39,309 nucleotides of DNA, taken from positions 1 to 39,309 of the IMG/VR virus record IMGVR_UViG_3300033153_007005, one strand, 5' to 3'. The DNA is from a virus. The first letter of the stretch is position 1; every line of letters begins with the position of its first letter. Under the pieces are notes generated by a model. The model made no database searches. It saw nothing but the letters and a program-made list of their open reading frames with translations, and had not been told where the DNA came from. This document shows, one piece after another, positions 1 to 7,584 of this stretch. The position numbers were made by a program, and so were the translations under genes.

Positions 1-41
1 CAAATTCTTTCGCTGTTGCGAAGGCAAGAAAGAAGGGATGA
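1..41 (+). CDS. C-terminal end of an upstream gene (frame uncertain)
   Basis: The first bases must hold the end of a gene that begins left of the window. The most protein-like reading starts at base 3 and ends at a TGA at 39-41, giving a tail NSFAVAKARKKG. The other two frames also stay open to stops at 46 and 63, so the assignment is weak. The product cannot be identified from twelve residues. Confidence 0.3.
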   Translation, partial: NSFAVAKARKKG

Positions 42-64
42 CATAAAGAAGTTCAGGAGATGAA

Positions 65-967
65 ATGAAAGTTCTAATCACTGGAATTGCTGGGTTTATT
101 GGAAGCCACACCGCAGACAAGTTCTTAAAAGAGGGCTGGGAGGTCTGCGGAATTGACGATTACTCAACGGGCAACCACAGGAACGTCCCTGACGGTGTGG
201 ACTTTTACTGCTATGACATCACCGAATACGACACGATGAACCGCATTGTTCCAGAAATAGCCCCAGATGTGATTGTTCATTTGGCGGCCCAGCCGTCACT
301 TCTGGAAAGTGTTGCCTACCCAGAGTTTGACGCCTTGGTGAATATCATTGGAACGGTAAATCTGGCGAAGATAGCCAGAGACTTAGCCATTTTGCGCTTT
401 GTGTTTTCGTCTACATCGGCGGTTTATTCATCGCCAGACACCAGGGAAGACAGTTTGGAGCTGTTCCCGGACACCCCCTATGGGATTTCAAAGCTGGCCG
501 CAGAGAGGTATTTGCGGGCATTGCTTCCTGATCAGGCTATTGTATTGCGATATGCAAATGTTTACGGCCCACGTCAGGTTGCTCTTGGGGAGAACCAGCT
601 AGTTCCTAGAGCGTTGGATCATATCAGGCGCAGAAAGCCGTTTGTGATTAACGGCGACGGGTTGCAGACCAGGGATTTTATCTATGTTGAAGACGTGGCA
701 AATGCCAACTTCCAGGCGGCCACAGTTGGTCTCCCAGAAGATTTTGCTCTGAATGTATCATTCGGAACTTCAACCAGCGTTCTCGATGTGGTCAATGAGA
801 TAGCAAAACTTACCGCATATACAGGGGAGATCAAACACGGCCCCGCCATAGACGGGGATAGAAGGCAGGTGGTAATGCCTAACGATCTTGCCAAAGAGCT
901 GTTGCATTGGGAGCCGAAATTCTCGTTACACGAAGGGCTAAAGAAAACAGTGAGGGCGTACAAATGA
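65..967 (+). CDS. NAD-dependent epimerase/dehydratase (GalE-like)
   Basis: This 300-residue protein is a complete extended short-chain dehydrogenase/reductase of the nucleotide-sugar epimerase class. The NAD-binding glycine motif GIAGFIGSH lies at residues 7-15. A catalytic serine region follows (FSSTSAVYS), then the YxxxK pair Y139 and K143 in YGISK, and a substrate-binding ANVYGPRQ segment. Length is close to that of UDP-glucose 4-epimerases. It probably makes or interconverts a UDP- or dTDP-sugar for the glycosyltransferases that follow. The ATG is preceded by AGGAGATGAA, and its stop overlaps the next start. The exact substrate cannot be told from sequence alone. Confidence 0.93.
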   Translation: MKVLITGIAGFIGSHTADKFLKEGWEVCGIDDYSTGNHRNVPDGVDFYCYDITEYDTMNRIVPEIAPDVIVHLAAQPSLLESVAYPEFDALVNIIGTVNLAKIARDLAILRFVFSSTSAVYSSPDTREDSLELFPDTPYGISKLAAERYLRALLPDQAIVLRYANVYGPRQVALGENQLVPRALDHIRRRKPFVINGDGLQTRDFIYVEDVANANFQAATVGLPEDFALNVSFGTSTSVLDVVNEIAKLTAYTGEIKHGPAIDGDRRQVVMPNDLAKELLHWEPKFSLHEGLKKTVRAYK

Positions 968-1461
968 ATAAAAAATGTTTTCTGGTTGTAAGCCCGGAGG
1001 GAAGCGGAAACTACATGATAGCTGAAGCCCTGGTAGAAGCCGGATGTGAATATGTCAACGAGGAAGAAAATCTCCGGGAAGTATTATCTAAGTGCCAAAG
1101 CGACAAAGTTGTTATTATCCGTAGCCTTCCGCATCGGGGAAAATTCCCGGACATTATGGCGGTTTGCGATGATATTTGGTGGGCGTCATATGATATTGTT
1201 CTCGTTGTAATGGTTCGAGAACCAAACGCTACAATCAGATCGGTTCAGCGAAGAATGCCGCAAGAAACCAGCAAGGTGAAATACAACATGAAAGTTGCAT
1301 GGCAGCATATTGGGATTCTTGCAAATCATTTTCCAGTTCGTCCGATACCGTATGAGGCATTGGTTCACAGCAAACAATTTAGAGAATGGCTGTTTGGAGA
1401 GTGGGGGTTGAAATGCCCAGGCTACCATTTTAAGGATGAAAACAAAAAATACTATGGCTAA
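964..1461 (+). CDS. sulfotransferase-like P-loop protein
   Basis: The start chosen is the ATG at 964, which overlaps the epimerase stop as ATGA; a longer reading from 907 would lie inside the epimerase gene. The 165-residue product opens with a P-loop-like segment VVSPEGSGNYMIAEAL, placed as the 5'-PAPS-binding loop of sulfotransferases is. It later has VMVREPNATIRS, which resembles the 3'-phosphate-binding R-x-P...S motif. Short, and partly degenerate compared with characterised sulfotransferases. It probably acts with the neighbouring sulfotransferase-like gene on the same glycan. Alternative: a kinase-like P-loop protein of other function. Confidence 0.6.
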   Translation: MNKKCFLVVSPEGSGNYMIAEALVEAGCEYVNEEENLREVLSKCQSDKVVIIRSLPHRGKFPDIMAVCDDIWWASYDIVLVVMVREPNATIRSVQRRMPQETSKVKYNMKVAWQHIGILANHFPVRPIPYEALVHSKQFREWLFGEWGLKCPGYHFKDENKKYYG

Positions 1462-2038
1462 AATAATGGTTTTTACGATGCAAAAAGTTGGATCGTCTTC
1501 TGTGAAAAGAGCGCTGGAAGAAAAAGGCCATGTTGTTGATCGGGCATATGAGGAAAATATTCTTGAACTCGATCCGCTGGCAGCCTATGAAGCGATTTAC
1601 ACGCTGGTTAGAGACCCGGTTGCCCGGAACATTTCATGGATGTTTGAAGTGCACGGTAATAGAATACTCCAGGAAAACATTCGATTAGAACACATCAAAG
1701 ACCTGTTTTTAGAGGAGATCGACCAGACATATCCGCTGACATGGTATGACAGGGTTTTCTTTCCGGCGACAGGGCTGGATGTTTATAAATATGATTTTCC
1801 TGCCAACGGTATTTTGTTATTGGGGAAAGTACTAGTGATGCGAACAGACAAGATGCTGTTTAAGCACAGAGCGGACACTACGCTTACTCGACCTTATGGG
1901 GCGATTTATCATAATTTTCTGGAATGGGTGAGGTTTCCAAAATCCTATTTGGACAAAATGTATATGTCAAAATATACCCAACATTTTTTCCTGCCGTTTG
2001 AAATTGATGAATTTTATCAAAGGAGAATAGACAAGTGA
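1454..2038 (+). CDS. sulfotransferase family / capsular polysaccharide synthesis-like protein
   Basis: Starting at ATG 1454 the protein is 194 residues; an ATG at 1436 in the same frame would add six. Near the N-terminus it has VFTMQKVGSSSVKRAL, a PAPS-binding-loop-like sequence. Further on it has YTLVRDPVARNISWMFE, matching the R-D-P-x-x-R-x-x-S element of sulfotransferase-related putative capsular polysaccharide synthesis proteins. It overlaps the previous gene by 8 bases and ends in an overlap with the fucosyltransferase-like gene, so the five genes look like one translationally coupled operon. Probable role: transfer of sulfate to a sugar. The substrate is inferred only from context. Confidence 0.65.
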   Translation: MAKIMVFTMQKVGSSSVKRALEEKGHVVDRAYEENILELDPLAAYEAIYTLVRDPVARNISWMFEVHGNRILQENIRLEHIKDLFLEEIDQTYPLTWYDRVFFPATGLDVYKYDFPANGILLLGKVLVMRTDKMLFKHRADTTLTRPYGAIYHNFLEWVRFPKSYLDKMYMSKYTQHFFLPFEIDEFYQRRIDK

Positions 2039-2862
2039 GCGAACCCAAAAAGATACACATAACTTCTAGCGGAGACTTTTTTTACGCTTCAATTTCGACA
2101 GATTCAATGGGATACGGTATTAGCCCGAAATATATTGACTGGTCTCTGAACAACATTATGAATGACAATGCCAGAGTTGTGACCGACAGCGACATAAAAA
2201 AATATTTTGGTCCAGGCAAAATCGCCTTGCTTCTTGAACCTTATGAGCTTCACCCAGAGAACTATTGGGAAGTCGCAACCGGAAATTATGATTATGTTCT
2301 TTGTCATCACAAAGAGTGGTGCGAAAGGCTTGGCTGGCTTTATTACCCTTTCGGCGGGACATTTTTAGCCGAAGAAGATTGGAGTGTATATGCCAAGACA
2401 AAAGATGTGTCGATGTTTATTACCAACAAAAACACGATGCCCGGACACAAATTACGATGGCGTGTCTTTAGAGCATTTGGCGGAATTGAATATTTCGGCA
2501 AAGCATTTAGATTTGTCAGGAACAAACTAAAAGGATTAGAGGAATTTGCCTTTCAAATCGTGATCGAAAGCTGTCAAGCCAGAGGATATTTTACCGAGAA
2601 GCTGATTGATTGTTTCTTGACAGGAACCATTCCGATCTATTGGGGAGACCCCGACATCGAGGATCATTTTGACATATACGGGATGATGCTTTGGAGCGGT
2701 GATTTGGCTGAACTGGCGATGATCTTGGAAGAAATCAAGGTGAACAAAGAAGAAATTACGACTAATTGCTCATCGGCCATTGCGGAAAATTTTGCACGAG
2801 CAAAAAAATATGTATGTGCCGAAGATCAGATTTGGGAAAGACATCGGGAGATATTTGAGTGA
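2035..2862 (+). CDS. glycosyltransferase family 10 (fucosyltransferase-like)
   Basis: The 275-residue product carries the hallmark GT10 donor-binding signature near residues 183-204: a GYFTEKLID stretch followed by a Gly-Thr-Ile-Pro-Ile-Tyr-Trp-Gly segment. This is the alpha-1,3/1,4-fucosyltransferase motif, in which the Tyr and Glu-Lys contact GDP-fucose. The N-terminal half (acceptor side) is not recognisable. The GTG start at 2035 overlaps the preceding TGA, and the TGA at 2860-2862 overlaps the next GTG-type start, so translation is coupled. No fucose-synthesis gene is in the window; GDP-fucose would have to come from the host or from genes outside it. Confidence 0.85.
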   Translation: MSEPKKIHITSSGDFFYASISTDSMGYGISPKYIDWSLNNIMNDNARVVTDSDIKKYFGPGKIALLLEPYELHPENYWEVATGNYDYVLCHHKEWCERLGWLYYPFGGTFLAEEDWSVYAKTKDVSMFITNKNTMPGHKLRWRVFRAFGGIEYFGKAFRFVRNKLKGLEEFAFQIVIESCQARGYFTEKLIDCFLTGTIPIYWGDPDIEDHFDIYGMMLWSGDLAELAMILEEIKVNKEEITTNCSSAIAENFARAKKYVCAEDQIWERHREIFE

Positions 2863-5021
2863 AATTATATATCAGCCCCAATTACGGCAGCCGTCCTGAT
2901 AAAGCGGATGGTGGAATACGCCGTGTCGTTGAAGCGCAGAAAAGGCATCTCCCAAAATTCGGGATTGAAATAGTCGATTATCCAGATCAGGCCGACCTTA
3001 TCAATAATCACGGTGCGTCTTTGGTATCTGTGCCGGGGATACCCAGCGTGAATAGCTGTCACGGATTTATGTGGTCTAAATACGACTGGGGTTCTTGGGC
3101 GCACGAGATCAATCGGGCGGTGGTCAGGTCTATGCAGCACGCCGTTGCTCACACAGCACCTTCAAAGTGGGTTGCAAAAGCCATGACGAGGGGAATGCTG
3201 GTCAATCCAGTTATAATTTATCATGGGGTTGATGCCGAGGATTGGAATCCGTTTTTGCATAAAGAGGACTATGTTCTTTGGAATAAAGCCAGGGTAGATA
3301 AGGTTTCAGATCCAGAAGACATGAATCAGGTTGCGAAAATGCTGCCGGGCGTGAAATTTCTTTCTACTGTTGGGGAGAAAGACAAAAACGTCCGCATTTC
3401 AGGAGTTATGCCTTATCCAGAAATGAAGGGATTGATAGAAACCGCTGGTGTTTATTTGGCTACCGCAAGAGAAACATTCGGGATCGGAACGCTTGAAGCA
3501 ATGGCCGCCGGAGTTCCCGTAGTGGGTTGGGATTGGGGTGGACAATCGGAAATTATCATTCACGAAGAAACCGGGTATTTGGCCGAACCCGGCGACTTTA
3601 AAGACCTTGCCCGTGGTATTGAATATTGCCTTGCCAATAAAGAAGAAATGGGGTTGAATGCCAGGGCAGACATTGAAAAGCGGTGGGGCTGGGAAGATAA
3701 GATTGAAAAATACGCAGAGGTTTTCCGGGAGGTATATGATGAATACAAACAAGATCGTCCGAAAGTTAGTATTATTCTTACCACATATAACCTTAACCGT
3801 TATCTCCCTGACGCTCTCTCATCGGTTCAGAAACAAACCGAGGAAAGCTGGGAGTGCGTTGTTGTTGATGATTGCGGCACAGATAATGCTTTTGACATTT
3901 TTCAATTGTTCGGAAAAGAGGATAGTCGCTTCAAATATTTTCGCCCCGACAAGAACCTGGGATTGTCACTCGCAAGAAACTTCGGGGTATCCAAGTCTAA
4001 AGGTCAGTATCTCATAATGCTGGATGCCGATGATATGCTGGAAAAAAATGCCTTAAAAATTTTGTCCGGCGAGTTGGATAAAGATTGGGGCATAGACATA
4101 GCCTATGGGCACCTGGACACCTTTACAGACAACGATCCGACCCCAAAGCGGAACGACTGGCCACTGGAAAAGTTTGATTGGCGACAGCAAATGGCTCACT
4201 TGAATCAATTGCCCTACTCTGCCATGATGCGGAGAGAGGTCTTTGAGCGGTCTGGTGGTTATCGGAAGCGGCATTGGAGGGCAGAGGACGCAGCTTTCTG
4301 GTGCAGGGTTTCATCGTTTGGATTTGTTATAAAGAAAGTCACCCAGGCTTCTACTCTTTTATACAGAATGCGTGGCGACAGCAAATCAAATCACGAACCA
4401 GGCGACGGCGATTGGACAGCCTGGTATCCCTGGAGGCTGGCCGGAAACCCACGAGAGGGAATGAAGAGGATCAAGGACGGTTATAAAATCCCCGAATATT
4501 TGGTTCCCTGGGGCGCGCCACACGAAAGAACAGTTGGTAGATTTTGGGATATTCCCGATTATGCCAGCCCGTTTGTGTCCGTAATTATTCCGGTTGGGCC
4601 AGGACACGAAGACGTTGTAATAGACGCTTTGGAAAGTTTGGTTGCGCAGAACTACCTGAATTGGGAAGCGATTGTTGTCAATGATACAGGAAAGCATTTT
4701 GAATTAAAACACGCTCCGTATGCAAGGTTTGTAGACACGCATCATATTGAGGGCATGGGCCCGGCTTATGCTAGGAATCTTGGTGCCGAACATGCCAGAG
4801 GCGAAGTCTTGTTGTGGCTGGACGCCGATGATTATTTGATGCCAGATGCGCTTCAGAAAATGGTCGATGTTTATAAAAAAGAAGGGCCGTGCGTTGTTTA
4901 TACTGACTGGCTGAAAAACGAGGGCGACACGTCAAAGCCAATGAGTTATTTTGAAACCGAGGAGTTTGTTTGCGGATCTGTGCTGAATAAACTTCGGCAC
5001 AGTGTAACCTGCCTGGTTTGA
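2859..5021 (+). CDS. multidomain glycosyltransferase GT4-GT2-GT2, frame broken near its end
   Basis: The 720-residue frame holds three transferase domains. Residues 1-300 are GT4 (GT-B fold), with YHGVD near 120 and TFGIGTLEAMAAGVP near 206-220, the E-x7-E-type donor site. Residues about 302-560 are a first GT2 (GT-A fold), opening PKVSIILTTYN and carrying LMLDADDM as the DxD site. From about 569 there is a second GT2, opening PFVSVIIPV and carrying LWLDADDY. The second GT2 stops early at TGA 5019-5021, after HSVTCLV. Its missing end, DEDISGWEDWDYYIAL, is encoded immediately downstream in the +1 frame. The protein probably builds an oligosaccharide stepwise. Confidence 0.88.
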   Translation: MKLYISPNYGSRPDKADGGIRRVVEAQKRHLPKFGIEIVDYPDQADLINNHGASLVSVPGIPSVNSCHGFMWSKYDWGSWAHEINRAVVRSMQHAVAHTAPSKWVAKAMTRGMLVNPVIIYHGVDAEDWNPFLHKEDYVLWNKARVDKVSDPEDMNQVAKMLPGVKFLSTVGEKDKNVRISGVMPYPEMKGLIETAGVYLATARETFGIGTLEAMAAGVPVVGWDWGGQSEIIIHEETGYLAEPGDFKDLARGIEYCLANKEEMGLNARADIEKRWGWEDKIEKYAEVFREVYDEYKQDRPKVSIILTTYNLNRYLPDALSSVQKQTEESWECVVVDDCGTDNAFDIFQLFGKEDSRFKYFRPDKNLGLSLARNFGVSKSKGQYLIMLDADDMLEKNALKILSGELDKDWGIDIAYGHLDTFTDNDPTPKRNDWPLEKFDWRQQMAHLNQLPYSAMMRREVFERSGGYRKRHWRAEDAAFWCRVSSFGFVIKKVTQASTLLYRMRGDSKSNHEPGDGDWTAWYPWRLAGNPREGMKRIKDGYKIPEYLVPWGAPHERTVGRFWDIPDYASPFVSVIIPVGPGHEDVVIDALESLVAQNYLNWEAIVVNDTGKHFELKHAPYARFVDTHHIEGMGPAYARNLGAEHARGEVLLWLDADDYLMPDALQKMVDVYKKEGPCVVYTDWLKNEGDTSKPMSYFETEEFVCGSVLNKLRHSVTCLV

Positions 5022-5223
5022 CGAAGACATATCTGGCTGGGAAGACTGGGATTACTACATTGCCCTTCAAGATCATGGGCTGTGTAGTGTTCGGGTTCCA
5101 GAAGCGTTGTTTGTTTACCGCTTTTACGGCGGAGATCGCAGAGAAGAATCTTTCGATATGCGAAAAGATTTGTTACAATATGTTAGAAATAAGTGGAGTG
5201 AATATTATCAGGAGGAGGAAGAA
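5020..5223 (+). other. out-of-frame continuation of the second GT2 domain
   Basis: In the +1 frame relative to the glycosyltransferase, the sequence reads on from GAC at 5020 as DEDISGWEDWDYYIAL, then RVPEALFVYRFYGG. This is the usual C-terminal part of a GT2 domain (the ED/W motif and a final helix). No stop interrupts this frame before 5796, so it runs straight into the frame of the next gene, whose own ATG is at 5224. This is seen directly. Whether it is made by +1 frameshifting at GTT TGA C, is a decayed end, or reflects a one-base assembly error cannot be decided here. Confidence 0.7.
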
Positions 5224-5796
5224 ATGCCTTGTGGCGGATGCAAAGGAAGCAAAACAAGAAAAGATCGGAACGTAAAGGCGGTTGATCAGACGATTGCCCC
5301 GAATACTTCAAAGGTTATCAACGGTTATGAAATGGTCATTATGGAATACATTGGCAAGCCACATGGCCCTTTTAGGGTAAACGGGTTGGGGCCGACCAAT
5401 GCTAGGTACAAATTCGGAAAAACGCAATCGGCGAAATTCAGCTATGTTTATCCCCACGATGTTCAGCATCTTTTGGCAAAGCGAAATCAAGATGGCTCTC
5501 CGTGGTTCAAGGTTGTTGAGCCGGAGCCGATTGAGGAAAAGGTAAAACCAGAGGACTTTGTTGGGCAGGAAATTGAGCCACCGCCTCTGCCAAAGCCAGA
5601 GCCTGAACCCCAGGAAGTGTTTGTTTTTGATGTTCAAATGAAAGATTTAACAGTCAAAGAGCTGGACGACATTTTATTGGATAAAAAATATCACAGGCTG
5701 GAAATTCTGGGCGCTTTGGTTGAGCAAGAAATTAATGGGAAGAATAGAAAGACAGCCCTGAAAAAACTGAGGGATGCAATAGGTGAATTATCTTGA
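5224..5796 (+). CDS. Cys-motif phage structural-region protein with Pro-rich linker
   Basis: The start at ATG 5224 is set by a strong AGGAGGAGG ribosome-binding site at 5210-5219. The 190-residue product begins MPCGGCKGSK, a CxxC motif typical of small phage proteins beside head-tail joining genes. It continues with a GYEMVIMEYIGKPHGPFRV domain and a GxTxxRYKFGK-like strand region. A Pro/Glu-rich linker follows (EPPPLPKPEPEP), then a C-terminal helical domain with MKDLTVKELDDILL that resembles small Rho-N/HeH-like modules. Probably a virion or head-completion protein, judged by position. The same frame is open upstream into the glycosyltransferase tail. Confidence 0.6.
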   Translation: MPCGGCKGSKTRKDRNVKAVDQTIAPNTSKVINGYEMVIMEYIGKPHGPFRVNGLGPTNARYKFGKTQSAKFSYVYPHDVQHLLAKRNQDGSPWFKVVEPEPIEEKVKPEDFVGQEIEPPPLPKPEPEPQEVFVFDVQMKDLTVKELDDILLDKKYHRLEILGALVEQEINGKNRKTALKKLRDAIGELS

Positions 5797-6067
5797 TATA
5801 CTAATACTGGGATTGGCAACCTGGCGAATATCACACATGGTTGTATGGGAAGATGGCCCGTTTGACATTTTTCAAAAAATTGTCACCTTTACGGAAAAGT
5901 GGCGATTTACGAAAAGTTTGTTTTCGTGCGTCTGGTGCCTGTCGGTGTGGATAGGTGCAATTCTGGCTTTATCTGCTATAATAGATAAGACGGTAACCGT
6001 ATATCTAATGTTACCTTTCGCTTTAAGTGCTGTCGCAATTTTATTGGAGCAAATAACAGATGGCTAG
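5783..6067 (+). CDS. DUF1360-type membrane protein
   Basis: This 94-residue product starts at GTG 5783 inside the end of the previous gene. It has an N-terminal hydrophobic segment (LDILILGLATWRISHM), a WEDGPFDIFQKI motif, the conserved CVWCLSVWIGAILAL segment and a last hydrophobic helix. This pattern matches the DUF1360 family, small integral membrane proteins frequently found in phage genomes and of unknown function. The CxWC motif could bind a metal or form a disulfide. The stop overlaps the next start. Confidence 0.8.
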   Translation: MNYLDILILGLATWRISHMVVWEDGPFDIFQKIVTFTEKWRFTKSLFSCVWCLSVWIGAILALSAIIDKTVTVYLMLPFALSAVAILLEQITDG

Positions 6068-7271
6068 AGCAGAAACAAAAACCTGGTTGTCGCTTGATAG
6101 ATGGGCGGAAATAGTTGGCATAAATCCCCTTCACTTTAATCAACTGGCCTCGACAGAATTTCCCGATTTGTGTGGTCAGCCGTGGTATCAATATGATTGG
6201 CAAGACGCAGATCGTGTTGGGCGGGAAGCAATTGCAATCGCAATACGCTCGGCGGAACGGCGAATAGCAAAATATGTTGGATATAACTTGCTTCCAGATT
6301 GGCACAACGAGATCGTTCCGGTTCCACGTCCGGCATCCCCAGAACTTTTCGGAAAGGCTGTAAACCCGCGATATGCGCGGAAATCTGTCAAAGCCACGAA
6401 AGGTTATCTTATTTCTGGTGGCGTGAAGGCAAGCTCGTTGATTGAAGCCGGACTTGCTATTGTCAGATCAGATGCTGATGGTGACGGGTATAATGAGCTT
6501 TGCACCGTAACGGTGACAACTGATGTAGATGACTGTGAAATTCATCTTTATTATCCGGGCGAAAATGGGGCAGATATTTGGGAAATCAGACCCATTACGA
6601 TTTCCAGTTCTGGTGGAATTGCTACAATTACATTCAAGTCCTGGCAGGTTGTAGATCCAGACAAGACGCAAGGTCTTGACCCCAGCCCATTGACGGCTGA
6701 AACAGACAGCAACTATATCACCACTGTCGATGCCTACCGGGTATATAACGATCCGCAAACCCAGGCAACTTTTATGTGGGAAGACTTACCGGACGCCTGC
6801 GATTGTGGAAGCGAAACTTGTGAGACCTGCGCATGGTCTACACAAACAGGATGTTTACAGGTCAGGAATGACCGTCTGGGATATTTCACATTCAATCCTG
6901 CCACCTGGGATACTGACAATGAAAAGTTTACTCAATCAGAATTTTCTGTCGCCAGGGAGCCAGACAAGATCAGGCTTTATTATTATTCTGGTTGGCGAGA
7001 TCAAGACATAATCTGTCCGGCAGTAAACATGGACAGAGAACTTGAAAGAGCGATAGCGCATTTCGCTGCCACATTGCTTGACAGAGATATGTGTGCCTGT
7101 AATAATGTTCAGTATTACTTAGATTATTGGCGTGAGGATCTGGCGAGGGTAGGGGCAGACGTAACCTATCAAAACTCACCACATATACTTAGCAACCCGT
7201 TTGGGACTATGCGTGGAGCGGTTTACGCCTATAATGTTTGCAATGATAACCAGAGGAAAATAGGGCAATGA
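6060..7271 (+). CDS. putative head-tail connector protein
   Basis: The 403-residue product starts at ATG 6060, overlapping the previous stop. Near residues 55-75 it has AIAIAIRSAERRIAKYVGYNL, resembling the helical core of gp6-like head-tail adaptors. A second helical part near the end (MDRELERAIAHFAATLLDRDM) would pack against it. Between them are beta-rich insertions and a Cys cluster (CDCGSETCETCAWS, then CACNN) that may hold a metal ion or disulfides. Location just before the tail genes fits an adaptor at the portal-tail interface. Identification rests on weak motif likeness and gene order. Confidence 0.5.
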   Translation: MARAETKTWLSLDRWAEIVGINPLHFNQLASTEFPDLCGQPWYQYDWQDADRVGREAIAIAIRSAERRIAKYVGYNLLPDWHNEIVPVPRPASPELFGKAVNPRYARKSVKATKGYLISGGVKASSLIEAGLAIVRSDADGDGYNELCTVTVTTDVDDCEIHLYYPGENGADIWEIRPITISSSGGIATITFKSWQVVDPDKTQGLDPSPLTAETDSNYITTVDAYRVYNDPQTQATFMWEDLPDACDCGSETCETCAWSTQTGCLQVRNDRLGYFTFNPATWDTDNEKFTQSEFSVAREPDKIRLYYYSGWRDQDIICPAVNMDRELERAIAHFAATLLDRDMCACNNVQYYLDYWREDLARVGADVTYQNSPHILSNPFGTMRGAVYAYNVCNDNQRKIGQ

Positions 7272-7573
7272 AACAAATAGATCACGAAATAAACGGCAGA
7301 AAATATAAAATATTGCTGCCAACGGGATCGGAAAACCCCGATCTAGGAATTTTAGTCGGGCCGCCGAACTTTGTCGATGAACTGGGATTGCCAGAACCGT
7401 TTGCAACCAGGCTTCACAACCAAATGTTTAACAGAGGGCTTTTCACCCTGGCGGATGCACAAAAAAAGTCAAAAGAAATTCAGGCGGCCTTACAATCGGC
7501 ATTACGGGTCGATGCCGCCAGAATAATAGACGCTTACAATCAAGCGGAAAAGGAAACATTACCTTTTGAGTAA
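7268..7573 (+). CDS. small hypothetical protein between connector and tail tube genes
   Basis: The 101-residue product starts at an ATGA overlap with the connector stop. It opens with a short beta segment (HEINGRKYKILLPTGSE) and then seems mainly helical and charged (LADAQKKSKEIQAALQ...). No catalytic motif is visible. By position it could be a head completion, tail terminator or neck protein, but nothing in the sequence decides this. Confidence 0.6.
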   Translation: MKQIDHEINGRKYKILLPTGSENPDLGILVGPPNFVDELGLPEPFATRLHNQMFNRGLFTLADAQKKSKEIQAALQSALRVDAARIIDAYNQAEKETLPFE

Positions 7574-7584
7574 GGAGGTTTTTA

